In this document: positions 1 through 7,863 of the stretch, piece by piece
Position numbering within the stretch: position 1 is the stretch's first letter
Layout: the number at the start of each line of letters is the position of its first letter
Assembly (NCBI GenBank): GCA_946222995.1
Contig: CAMIOS010000009.1
Span: 15,030 to 79,029 of the forward strand
Length of the DNA stretch: 64,000 nucleotides
From: an uncultured Enhydrobacter sp.
GTDB lineage: Bacteria > Pseudomonadota > Gammaproteobacteria > Pseudomonadales > Moraxellaceae
Direction: 5' to 3'
Made by a program: the position numbers and the translations under genes
Notes under the pieces: model-generated
Told to the model about the DNA's origin: nothing
Database searches by the model: none
The model's input: only the letters and a program-made list of their open reading frames with translations

Positions 1-1
1 A

Positions 2-334
2 GGCGACTATAAAATTTTGATGCAAGTCAAGCAGCTTATCGCAGGGTTCGATGCCGATATTATTGGTAAATTACAGCCTTTGATTGGTGTGCCGCTTGCC
101 AGTCAATTACATACATGGGTAGAGGGCGTTAAACAATTGGTCGCTACCCCTGCCAAACAAGCCTTCGCTGATATTAGCGAGATGGCAAATTGGCAAGTCA
201 AAAATCACGCTGATGACATGGCAGAATATGATGACTTAAAACAAACATTGCTACGCTTGCGAGCCGATATTGAGCGAGAACAAGCACGCCTTGAGGTGAT
301 TAAAAAGGAACAAGCAAATTTAAAAGCCCATTAA
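2..334 (+). CDS. ubiJ: UbiJ, ubiquinone biosynthesis accessory factor (C-terminal part, cut by window edge)
   Basis: The frame is open to the left edge, so the 5' end lies outside the window. The visible 110 residues begin GDYKILMQVKQLI and match the end of an SCP2-type lipid-binding domain. A charged helical tail follows (DDLKQTLLRLRADIEREQARLE) typical of UbiJ. UbiJ binds ubiquinone intermediates and supports the soluble Ubi complex. ubiB starts 61 bp downstream on the same strand, and ubiE-ubiJ-ubiB is the usual gammaproteobacterial order. A TTG at 17 and an ATG at 20 exist but are not real starts, because the SCP2 homology continues upstream of them. The assignment rests on residue pattern plus context. 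Confidence 0.8.
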   Translation, partial: GDYKILMQVKQLIAGFDADIIGKLQPLIGVPLASQLHTWVEGVKQLVATPAKQAFADISEMANWQVKNHADDMAEYDDLKQTLLRLRADIEREQARLEVIKKEQANLKAH

Positions 335-359
335 AAAACTAAGCGAAAATCTATCGTCA

Positions 360-368
360 TGCTAAAAT
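360..368 (+). promoter_or_regulatory. candidate extended -10 element for ubiB
   Basis: TG-C-TAAAAT fits an extended -10 (TGn plus a 5/6 match to TATAAT), 26 bp before the GTG start of ubiB. No good -35 is visible. The same TGCTAAAAT string occurs before tyrA-aroA and nadK. Confidence 0.35.
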
Positions 369-394
369 AGCTTTATTTTTGACGAGTTTATCCT

Positions 395-2053
395 GTGCTA
401 CTCTCCCACCGAAAACGCCTACTTGAGCTTTGGGGCATTGCTGCCCATTACCGCCTTGACACCCATTTACCCATTGCTGAAACCTCGCAACTTGAGCCAA
501 TTGCCAAGTTGATTGCCATGCATCCAAAAGCATGGTTTGCCAAACCCAACCCCAATGGCGTTAAGCTCGCCCTTGAGGAAATGGGGACGCTATTTCTCAA
601 ACTAGGACAACTGTTATCCACTCGCCGAGATCTGGTCACGCCTGAGATTATTGCCCAACTTGTGCATTTACAAGACCGTGTCAAACCCTTTGATGTCAGT
701 ATTGCCAAAGCCCAAATCGAAGATAATAAACACGGTTTGGGACAACCGCTTGCCACCTTGTTTGCTCGCTTTGATGACGTGCCTCTGGCTGCCGCCTCGA
801 TTGCCCAAGTGCATACTGCCCGAACCCATGATGGCCGAGAAGTGGTGGTCAAAGTGGTACGCCCGACCATTCGTGAGCAAATTATCGCCGATTTTGAGCT
901 ACTGCGGGATTTGGCAACTTGGGCATCGGCTCGCATTGAGGCGGCTCGTGCCGTACATATCATTGATGTGGTGGAAGACTATCGCCAAGTCATGCTCAAT
1001 GAACTTGATTTAACCCTTGAGGCGGCGAATACCACGCAAATGCGCAATAATTTTCTTGGCTCAAGCCTGATGTACGTGCCAGAAGTGTATGACGCCAGCA
1101 AAAATGTGATGGTCATGGAACGGATTATTGGCGTGCCGATTTCGCAAACACACGTGTTTGACGAACTTGGCTATGACAGGGCAGCTTTGGCAGAAAAAGG
1201 CTTAACCATCTTTTTTACCCAAGTGTTTCGGGATAACTTTTTTCATGCCGATATGCACCCTGGCAACGTATTTGTTGAGACTTTACCCAAAGGCTTAGAA
1301 AATCCCAATCCCCGTTATATCGCCCTTGACTGTTCAATCGTGGGTGAATTGTCAAAATCTGACCAATTACTGATCGCTCGCCTGCTGTTATCGGTGATGA
1401 ACAATAACTTTACTGGCTTGGTGGATATCATCGCTCGGGCAGGCTGGATACCGCCGACCACCGATCGCTATGCCTTGATGCGGGATATGAAGCGCACCGT
1501 GTCGCCGATGATTAGTAAGCCGATTAATGAGATTGATTTTGCGGGCGTATTGATGTCGATTTTGGATATCGCTCGGCGTTATCATTTAGATATCCCACCG
1601 CAGTTGATGTTATTGCTTAAAACCTTGGTGCATGTCGAGGGCTTGGGGCGGGATTTATACCCCGATTTGGATATTTGGTCGCTTGCCAAGCCGATTTTGA
1701 CAGGCTGGGTCAAAGAGCAATTTGACCCAATGCAAAAGCTTGCCGAGGTGCGTAAACAGTTGCCTGAAATGCTGTTAGGGCTTAATGATTTACCCCAGTT
1801 ACTTGACAATAGTATGCAAAGCCTAGCAAATTTGGGCGGACATCAAGACCGCCAACTGCGAGAAATTCAGCAAATCCGAGCCGATATGCTTAAAAGCCGT
1901 CAGCAAGATTGGGTGGCGATATTGGGTTTTGTGGGTTCGCTGTTTATCGCTCAAATGCTGGCAAGCCATGCCATGTGGCAGATAAGTAGTTGGCTTGCTC
2001 CGCTATTTTATGTCATGGCGGTGTTGTTTGTGGTGTGGCGGTTGTTGGGATAA
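395..2053 (+). CDS. ubiB: UbiB, ubiquinone biosynthesis regulatory protein kinase-like ATPase
   Basis: This 552-residue protein has the hallmarks of the atypical-kinase UbiB/ADCK family. They are the KxGQ motif (LKLGQLLS, near residues 69-72), the alanine-rich nucleotide loop (AAASIAQVH, near 132-140), VVKV with the ATP lysine, and HADMHPGN in the catalytic loop. Two hydrophobic segments at the extreme C terminus anchor it in the membrane. UbiB is needed for aerobic coenzyme Q synthesis, probably by mobilising lipid precursors. The start is GTG. The metal-binding loop reads LDCSIVG. The last 41 bp overlap the end of the opposite-strand hydrolase gene. Confidence 0.95.
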   Translation: MLLSHRKRLLELWGIAAHYRLDTHLPIAETSQLEPIAKLIAMHPKAWFAKPNPNGVKLALEEMGTLFLKLGQLLSTRRDLVTPEIIAQLVHLQDRVKPFDVSIAKAQIEDNKHGLGQPLATLFARFDDVPLAAASIAQVHTARTHDGREVVVKVVRPTIREQIIADFELLRDLATWASARIEAARAVHIIDVVEDYRQVMLNELDLTLEAANTTQMRNNFLGSSLMYVPEVYDASKNVMVMERIIGVPISQTHVFDELGYDRAALAEKGLTIFFTQVFRDNFFHADMHPGNVFVETLPKGLENPNPRYIALDCSIVGELSKSDQLLIARLLLSVMNNNFTGLVDIIARAGWIPPTTDRYALMRDMKRTVSPMISKPINEIDFAGVLMSILDIARRYHLDIPPQLMLLLKTLVHVEGLGRDLYPDLDIWSLAKPILTGWVKEQFDPMQKLAEVRKQLPEMLLGLNDLPQLLDNSMQSLANLGGHQDRQLREIQQIRADMLKSRQQDWVAILGFVGSLFIAQMLASHAMWQISSWLAPLFYVMAVLFVVWRLLG

Positions 2054-3017
2054 ACTCTTTAAAATGCTCAACCAATAACTTAACAATTTCTGGCTGAAAT
2101 TTTTTCGCCAAATCATGCCCCATGCCTTTTATCAAATGAAAAGTCGCATTGGGAATTGCTTTTGCCACCGCACGTCCGTGAGCCGGTGGAATTAACCCAT
2201 CTTTTTCGCCATGAATGACGATAGTTGGCTGCATGATTTTTTTATCGTATTTGACAATCGAGCCTGTCGCCAAAATCGCCTGCAACTGCTGTAGCGAGCC
2301 TCGAGGGTGATAACAACGCTCAAACCGTAACCGAGCCAACCGTTTGACTTCTTCAATATCAATATGATTGGGCGAGCCGATTTGCTCAATGACCCACGCC
2401 CCAAATGCCACCACATCTTCGACTTGGGTGGTTTTGGGGTGGCTTAACAAGGTGCGCAGTTGCTTAGGTTTGGTCAGCGGCAAAAACGGCTGATTGTTAC
2501 TGGTAAATAGCAGCCCCAATTTTTTGACCTTTTTGGGATATTTGGCTGCTAAAATCTGGGCAATCATCCCGCCCATCGATGCCCCGACCGCATATACCGC
2601 TTGTAAGTTGAGTTTATCAATCAGCCGTTTGGTATCTTCCACCATATCAAATAAATTATATGCCACCGGGTAGTGCCGATTGGTCAGTCCTACCTGCATA
2701 CGCGCCATCATTTTGACATTGTTCAGCGGAAAACGCGGAAACGGGCGGGCGATTTTGCTAGACAAGCCAATATCTCGATTGTCAAAGCGAATTACAAAAA
2801 AACCTGCATTAATTAAGGCTTTGAGCAAATCATCGGGCCAAAAAATCAGTTGGGAGCCTAACCCCATGATTAATAACAACGGCGGATTTGACGGGTCGCC
2901 ACCGACTTCCACACACAGCGTGATGTCATCATCAATGGCGATATTAGCGGTCTGCATAAAGTCGTTGATGGGCGAGGGGTGAAAGTCAAAAGCCGTTAAA
3001 TCCATAGGGGTGTTCAC
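2013..3017 (-). CDS. alpha/beta-hydrolase fold protein (esterase/lipase-like)
   Basis: The 334-residue product carries an oxyanion region (LLLIMGLGSQ), the RFDNRDIGLS segment typical of this hydrolase group, a nucleophile elbow GASMGG with Ser near residue 148, an acid in HGEKDGLIP and a histidine in GMGHDLA. Together these give a complete Ser-Asp-His triad. The substrate cannot be read from sequence. It lies 38 bp downstream of rubB on the same strand, so it is probably the third gene of a rubA-rubB-hydrolase unit. The first start is GTG at 3017, and an ATG at 3005 is equally plausible because neither has a clear ribosome binding site. The C terminus (TTATPQTTPP) overlaps ubiB convergently. 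Confidence 0.85.
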   Translation of the reverse strand: MNTPMDLTAFDFHPSPINDFMQTANIAIDDDITLCVEVGGDPSNPPLLLIMGLGSQLIFWPDDLLKALINAGFFVIRFDNRDIGLSSKIARPFPRFPLNNVKMMARMQVGLTNRHYPVAYNLFDMVEDTKRLIDKLNLQAVYAVGASMGGMIAQILAAKYPKKVKKLGLLFTSNNQPFLPLTKPKQLRTLLSHPKTTQVEDVVAFGAWVIEQIGSPNHIDIEEVKRLARLRFERCYHPRGSLQQLQAILATGSIVKYDKKIMQPTIVIHGEKDGLIPPAHGRAVAKAIPNATFHLIKGMGHDLAKKFQPEIVKLLVEHFKEFIPTTATPQTTPP

Positions 3018-3055
3018 TTTTTTACTAAATTTTTACCAAGAAAATATTGAAAAGA

Positions 3056-4360
3056 CTACAGCCAATTATCCACTTGTTTGGATAAAGTTAACCGCTGTTT
3101 ACCCGCTTCTTTACCCACAAGCACAAAGCCTAATAGCTTGTCGGGATCGTCTTTTGCGGTGGCTGATAAAATCATCCCATCCTCGGTGGGCGTGGTTTGC
3201 CAGTTGATTTGCTCGGCGGGGTAGCGAGCGGATACGGGTAGTACCACCAACGGCAAACTTGGGGTTTTAATCGCCACCGGCATGGCAGGATAGCTAACAG
3301 CGGTCGGGGGTTGTGACGGGTCAGCCAGCGTTTTTGCCAACGCCTTGGCTTGGTTCATCAAGGGCATGACATACGGCAAAAAACTGCCAGCCACATTGGC
3401 ACAATCGCCGATGGCATAGATATCAGGCTGTGATGTCTGTAAAAATTCATTGACTAAGACGCCTTGTTTGGCGGTGCGGGGCAATTGGGTTTTACTGACA
3501 AAATCGTTTGATAAATGGGCAACGTTTAAGCCGGCACTTTCGGCAAGCGTGGTATTTGCCACCAGCCCAATGGCAGTTAATACCACATCAACCTGATGGG
3601 TTATCACGCCGCCTTCGGCAGTTGTTAGGCGAATTTCAACAGCGGCGTTATGGGCGGTGATGCTATTTATCATCACACCAAGTTCAAATGTTACCCCGCC
3701 TTGTTCAAGGGCATGTTGTAACGCAAGCCCCGCTTGGGGCGGCAATTGATTGGCAAGCGGCAAGGTCGCATTGTCAAAAACATGGATCGTCAAGTTATCG
3801 TTGGTATTTTTGGTTAATAGGTCATTGGCAAATTCACAGCCAATTAGACCTGCGCCGATAATACCGATCTTGACCGATGCTTGTTTCGCCAATAAATCGT
3901 GGATGGTGTGCTGAAATTTTTTATACTCATCCAAATGATTGACCGCAAAAATCTGCTTATTATCCACGGTTATATCGGGTAGCAAGCGAGGATTTGCCCC
4001 TGTCGCTAGTACAAGCTGACGGTAGGGCAAAATTTGCTGTTTATCTGATGCCAAAACGGGATGGACAGTCACAGTTTTTTGCTGTGGATCAATGTGGCTG
4101 ACATGATAAAAGTTCATCACGGTAATATTAAGGCTTTCAGCCATTTGCTCGCTGGTGGCGTTGGCGATGTGCTCAGCGGTTTTGTTTTGGGCAAAGGCAT
4201 TTGATAACGTCGGCTTGGCGTAGCTTTCGCCGTTATCTCGGCAAATTAGCGTAATCGGTAGCTCGGCATTGAGTTTACGTAGCTCTCGGGCAAGGGTATA
4301 ACCTGCCATACCAGAGCCGATGATAGCTACAGGCGACTGCACAGGCGGTTGATTAGCCAT
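3056..4360 (-). CDS. rubB: rubredoxin-NAD(+) reductase, FAD-dependent
   Basis: This 434-residue flavoprotein has an N-terminal FAD dinucleotide fold (AIIGSGMAGYTLAREL), a central NAD(P)H fold (IGIIGAGLIGCEFAN) and the late FAD motif (DIYAIGDCAN). That order is typical of the pyridine-nucleotide disulfide reductase-like rubredoxin reductases of Pseudomonas and Acinetobacter. It transfers electrons from NADH to rubredoxin, which can feed alkane hydroxylase or detoxification oxidases. Its ATG overlaps the TAA of rubA by one base (TAATG), so the pair is translationally coupled. No alkane hydroxylase gene lies in the window, so the electron acceptor is open. Confidence 0.92.
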   Translation of the reverse strand: MANQPPVQSPVAIIGSGMAGYTLARELRKLNAELPITLICRDNGESYAKPTLSNAFAQNKTAEHIANATSEQMAESLNITVMNFYHVSHIDPQQKTVTVHPVLASDKQQILPYRQLVLATGANPRLLPDITVDNKQIFAVNHLDEYKKFQHTIHDLLAKQASVKIGIIGAGLIGCEFANDLLTKNTNDNLTIHVFDNATLPLANQLPPQAGLALQHALEQGGVTFELGVMINSITAHNAAVEIRLTTAEGGVITHQVDVVLTAIGLVANTTLAESAGLNVAHLSNDFVSKTQLPRTAKQGVLVNEFLQTSQPDIYAIGDCANVAGSFLPYVMPLMNQAKALAKTLADPSQPPTAVSYPAMPVAIKTPSLPLVVLPVSARYPAEQINWQTTPTEDGMILSATAKDDPDKLLGFVLVGKEAGKQRLTLSKQVDNWL

Positions 4361-4524
4361 TACATTTCAACCATTTCAAAATCGGCTTTGCCTACGCCAC
4401 ATTCGGGACAAGCCCAGTCATCGGGGATATCTTCCCACTTGGTACCTGCGGCAATGCCTTCTTCGGGGCAACCCAAGGCTTCATCATAAATCCAGCCACA
4501 TACAATACATTGATACTTTTTCAT
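4360..4524 (-). CDS. rubA: rubredoxin
   Basis: This is a 54-residue protein, [20 protein letters not shown] onward, with two CxxCG knuckles (CIVCG and CPECG) that bind a single iron atom. The central segment [14 protein letters not shown] is diagnostic of rubredoxin. It shuttles electrons from RubB. The gene starts at an ATG at 4524 and ends one base inside rubB. A perfect 17-bp palindrome lies about 50 bp upstream (4573-4589) and may be an operator. Size, motifs and neighbour all agree. Confidence 0.97.
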   Translation of the reverse strand: MKKYQCIVCGWIYDEALGCPEEGIAAGTKWEDIPDDWACPECGVGKADFEMVEM

Positions 4525-4881
4525 GCGTCTATCCTATTTATCTATTTTAACTATCCAATTTAACTATTAAAACTAGCTATGATAGCTAGGTTTTTCAATG
4601 CCAATAGTAAAGATTGACAACGGGTACACCGACAATCGATCTCTAACTAGTGTACAAACATTCACTCAAAAATTCAATGTCTAGCCGTTCATTGCCAATT
4701 TTAAAACCGATGAGATGCTTAGCTCGATTAATTTGATGAACGATCAAGGGACATCACATGCGATTAAGCATTTTAGCCTAGCTTTAAGCGTGGTAAAATA
4801 GCTTGACTTTAATTTTATAAGGTATCAAAAATTGATAACCTTTGGCAATCCTTGAAAACGCTTGTAACTAAGGTACTGATT
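4525..4881. other. divergent intergenic region between rubA and apt
   Basis: No gene is seen in these 357 bp. The rubA side holds a direct repeat of TTTAACTAT (near 4545 and 4560) and the 17-bp palindrome at 4573-4589. The apt side holds TTGACT at 4803 without a well-placed -10, and an imperfect inverted repeat GGTATCAA/TTGATAACC at 4821-4840. Promoters for both genes must lie here, but I cannot fix their positions. Confidence 0.5.
4573..4589. promoter_or_regulatory. perfect palindrome upstream of rubA, candidate operator
   Basis: CTAGCTAT-G-ATAGCTAG is a perfect 8+1+8 inverted repeat located 49-65 bp before the rubA ATG. The one-base centre disfavours an RNA hairpin and favours a dimeric regulator site. 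The binding protein is unknown. Confidence 0.45.
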
Positions 4882-5403
4882 ATGACACAAACAAATTCTT
4901 CGCATCCATTTTGGCAGATTATCCGTACGGTACCAAATTTTCCCAAACAAGGCATTGATTTTTATGATATCACGCCTTTGTTGCGTAACCATATCAAAGC
5001 GGTAATTGAAGCGTTATTGGCAGCTTTGCCAGATGGGGTGTTTGAGCAAATCGACTGTTTTGCGGGAGTCGAGGCTCGGGGGTTTATTTTTGCTAGCTTG
5101 CTTGCAGGACATACGGGCAAGGGGATGATACTGGTGCGTAAAGAGGGCAAGCTGCCGCCGCCTGTAGCAAATAAAAGCTATGCCCTTGAATATGGCAAAG
5201 ATACGCTCGAGATGCAAGCGGAGTTGCCGCCTGCCAATGTGTTGGTGATTGATGATATTTTGGCAACCGGTGGTACATTACGAGCCACGATTGGGCTGTG
5301 TGAGGAAGCGGGACATACGGTGATAGGGGCGTTGGTGCTGCTGGATTTGGTGGATTTGCATCAGCCGCTTGAAGTGCCTGTCTATACCGTTTTAACGGCT
5401 TGA
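4882..5403 (+). CDS. apt: adenine phosphoribosyltransferase
   Basis: Apt makes AMP from adenine and PRPP in purine salvage. The 173-residue protein has the early segment RTVPNFPKQGIDFYDITPLL, the EARGFIF segment, and the PRPP-binding loop VLVIDDILATGGTL, all standard for this enzyme. I chose the ATG at 4882, preceded by AAGG at suitable spacing, over an upstream in-frame TTG at 4852, because family members begin at this point. It ends 68 bp before the convergent talB, with a REP-like palindrome between them. Confidence 0.95.
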   Translation: MTQTNSSHPFWQIIRTVPNFPKQGIDFYDITPLLRNHIKAVIEALLAALPDGVFEQIDCFAGVEARGFIFASLLAGHTGKGMILVRKEGKLPPPVANKSYALEYGKDTLEMQAELPPANVLVIDDILATGGTLRATIGLCEEAGHTVIGALVLLDLVDLHQPLEVPVYTVLTA

Positions 5404-5428
5404 TTTGTTGTTAGATATATGAAATTTG

Positions 5429-5457
5429 TTGTAAGGTGCGGAGAACGCACCCTACAA
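5429..5457. repeat. REP-like palindrome between apt and talB
   Basis: TTGTAAGGTGCG and CGCACCCTACAA form a 12-bp stem with one mismatch around a GAGAA loop. It resembles the widespread GTAGGGTGCG..CGCACC class of extragenic palindromes and sits between two convergent genes, where it could also end transcription. Only this copy was noticed in the window. Confidence 0.6.
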
Positions 5458-5471
5458 GCTAAAATTTGTCC

Positions 5472-6407
5472 TTAGACCAAACTTTCTAATTTTATTACCA
5501 ATTCTTCCCTTGCTTTGATAAATCCCTCAATCCCAGCACTTAGTAACTCGCTTGCCATTGGGTCTTGCTCTTGTAACTGTCTAAAGCTCATTTCATCCAA
5601 TGTTTGCTTTTTCATTTCCTCAAAATGCATATCGGGGAATAATTGACGCTCAATTTTGACATCCATGCTGGCAAGTTGGTCAATCAAATCGGGGGCGATT
5701 GTCAGTAAATCACATCCCGCCAATGCCAAAATCTGCTCGACACTGCGAAAACTTGCGCCCATCACTTGGGTGCGATAGCCATGTTGTTTAAAATACGCAT
5801 AAATACGTTTGACCGATTGCACACCTTTGTCATTGCCAATCGCCACACTATTAACGCCCTCATCTCGCTTTTGCCAATCCAAAATTCGACCCACAAATGG
5901 CGAGATTAAAGTCACCCCTGCATCAGCACAGGCTTTTGCCTGATGAAGTCCAAACAGCAGTGTCACATTACAATGAATCCCTTCTTGCTCTAATTGACGA
6001 GCAGCTTCAATGCCTTCCCAAGTTCCAGCAATTTTAATCAGCACACGGTCACGGCTAATGCCCGCTTGTTCATAGGCTTGGATGTATTCATGGGCTTTGT
6101 CGATGGTCGCTGTAGTATCATACGATAGTCGAGCATCCACTTCGGTGGATACCCGCCCATCAATCAATTTAAGAATTTCTGTACCGACATAGATGGTCAA
6201 TTCATCAATGACCTTATCGATATCATTGTTATGCTTGGCAAGGCTCGCCTGTAAAATTGGCTGCATGTCTTGGGTGGATAAGGCTTTGGTAATCAAGCTT
6301 GGATTGGTGGTCGCATCGACAGGCTTTAGGCGGGCAATAGCGGATAAATCCCCCGTGTCAGCGACCACGGTAGTCATCATTTTTAATTGTTTTAAAGTGC
6401 TAGTCAT
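5472..6407 (-). CDS. talB: transaldolase
   Basis: Transaldolase of the non-oxidative pentose phosphate pathway transfers a dihydroxyacetone unit from sedoheptulose-7-phosphate to glyceraldehyde-3-phosphate. The N terminus (LKQLKMMTTVVADTGD), the DATTNPSL segment and the Schiff-base lysine in VLIKIAGTWEG identify class I TalB. About 311 residues from the ATG at 6407 matches the family. A second ATG directly before it (6410) or a TTG at 6431 could extend it slightly. AGAGAG just upstream serves as ribosome binding site. It is a single-gene unit facing apt. Confidence 0.95.
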   Translation of the reverse strand: MTSTLKQLKMMTTVVADTGDLSAIARLKPVDATTNPSLITKALSTQDMQPILQASLAKHNNDIDKVIDELTIYVGTEILKLIDGRVSTEVDARLSYDTTATIDKAHEYIQAYEQAGISRDRVLIKIAGTWEGIEAARQLEQEGIHCNVTLLFGLHQAKACADAGVTLISPFVGRILDWQKRDEGVNSVAIGNDKGVQSVKRIYAYFKQHGYRTQVMGASFRSVEQILALAGCDLLTIAPDLIDQLASMDVKIERQLFPDMHFEEMKKQTLDEMSFRQLQEQDPMASELLSAGIEGFIKAREELVIKLESLV

Positions 6408-6681
6408 CATGGGCTCTCTATTTTTTTTCAATAGTTAACAATCATCAGAAAGGATAGCGAAAGTTAAGGCTAAGTTGTCGTATGATTGTTTAGAAATATT
6501 TGCGATAAAACTAGCATATTTTGATGACAAACTATAGCTATTTTTGCAAAAATTTCACGCCATGTTTTAACGCTATCTATCGTTTTAAATTTTGTGCTAG
6601 TATGATCAATTCTGCTTTAGTCATCCAATACTAAAGCTGATCACCTATTTGCCAAATTTGCATTTGCCAATGAGAATTGCC

Positions 6682-7797
6682 ATGACCAGTCAAATCAATA
6701 CCCCGCTTAATAATGAGCTAATTGCCCTACGCCAAAAAATCGACCACGTTGATGAACAAATCCAACGCCTCATCAACGAGCGGGCTGGATATGCTGCCCA
6801 AATCGCCCATGCTAAAAAATCACAAGAAGATAATCCGATTTTTTATCGCCCAGAACGCGAAGCCCAAGTGCTAAAAAAAGTGATGGAACGCAATCAAGCG
6901 TTGGGTGGCAATTTGCCCGATGAAAAAATGGCGACCTTGTTTCGCGAAATTATGTCGGTATGCCTAGACCTCGAAGCCCCGCAAAAAATCGCCTATCTAG
7001 GGCCTGCAGGGACATTTACCCATGCCGCTGCCCTTAAACATTTTGGCAAAGCAGCAACGACCGTGCCCCTAGCCACCATCAGCGATGTCTTTCGTGAGGT
7101 CGAGGCGGGGTCTGCGATGTATGGCGTCGTGCCTGTCGAAAACTCGTCCGAAGGCGTGGTCAATCATACACTGGATGGGTTTTTGGTGTCGGATTTAAAA
7201 ATTATCGGCGAGGTCGAGATGCCGATTCACCACCAGTTTTTGGTGGGTGAGCATACCAAAGTGGGTGCCATTGCAAAAATCTACGCCCATAGCCAAGCCT
7301 TAGCCCAATGCCGCCAATGGTTAGATACCCATTATCCCAATGTCGAGCGAGTGGCGGTATCAAGTAATGGCGAGGCCGCCCGTCGGCTCAAAAATGAGTG
7401 GCACTCTGCTGCCATTGCAGGGGATGTGGCAGCCAATGAATACAATTTGCATAAACTGTATGAAAATATCGAAGACAACCCGTCTAATACCACCCGCTTT
7501 TTGATTGTGGGTCGAGAAGCAATTGCCCCGAGTGGGCAAGATAAAACCTCGATTTTGGTGGCTGCCAAAGACAAAGCTGGGGCATTGATTCAGATTTTAC
7601 AGCCCTTAGCCCGTCATGGCGTGTCGATGACCAGTATCGAAACCCGCCCAGAACGCCCCAATAAATGGGCATATGTATTTTTTATTGATATGCTTGGGCA
7701 TAGCAATGATGACAATGTGCAAGCGGCATTGGCAGAGATTCGTCCCCAAGTCAAAGACTTGCGAGTGCTCGGCTCATACCCTAAAGCCGTGATTTGA
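6682..7797 (+). CDS. pheA: bifunctional chorismate mutase/prephenate dehydratase (P-protein)
   Basis: The 371-residue P-protein converts chorismate to prephenate and then phenylpyruvate for phenylalanine. Residues about 1-95 are an AroQ chorismate mutase (LRQKIDHVDEQIQRLINERA). The prephenate dehydratase domain runs from IAYLGPAGTFTHAA through VPVENSSEGVVNHTLD to NTTRFLIVG. A C-terminal ACT domain (KTSILVAAKDKAGALIQIL, SIETRP) gives feedback inhibition by phenylalanine. The ATG at 6682 has GAGA upstream, and in-frame TTG/ATG codons at 6649 and 6670 are less likely. A strong hairpin terminator follows the stop. Confidence 0.95.
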   Translation: MTSQINTPLNNELIALRQKIDHVDEQIQRLINERAGYAAQIAHAKKSQEDNPIFYRPEREAQVLKKVMERNQALGGNLPDEKMATLFREIMSVCLDLEAPQKIAYLGPAGTFTHAAALKHFGKAATTVPLATISDVFREVEAGSAMYGVVPVENSSEGVVNHTLDGFLVSDLKIIGEVEMPIHHQFLVGEHTKVGAIAKIYAHSQALAQCRQWLDTHYPNVERVAVSSNGEAARRLKNEWHSAAIAGDVAANEYNLHKLYENIEDNPSNTTRFLIVGREAIAPSGQDKTSILVAAKDKAGALIQILQPLARHGVSMTSIETRPERPNKWAYVFFIDMLGHSNDDNVQAALAEIRPQVKDLRVLGSYPKAVI

Positions 7798-7817
7798 TCG
7801 GGTCAAAACTTAAAAAT

Positions 7818-7847
7818 AAAAAAGCAAACCCTTGGGCTTGCTTTTTT
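7818..7847 (+). terminator. rho-independent terminator, bidirectional, after pheA
   Basis: AAAAAAGCAA and TTGCTTTTTT pair around a short CCC/GGG-containing top, with an A-run on one side and a T-run on the other. It can end both pheA and the convergent membrane-protein gene. Confidence 0.85.
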
Positions 7848-7863
7848 AGTGTGAGCGAAAACA

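Noticed and set aside
448..963. Long minus-strand frame of 171 codons opposite ubiB
   Set aside because: It lies wholly inside a certain gene, is Ser/Arg/Thr-rich as expected of an antisense shadow and has no ribosome binding site.
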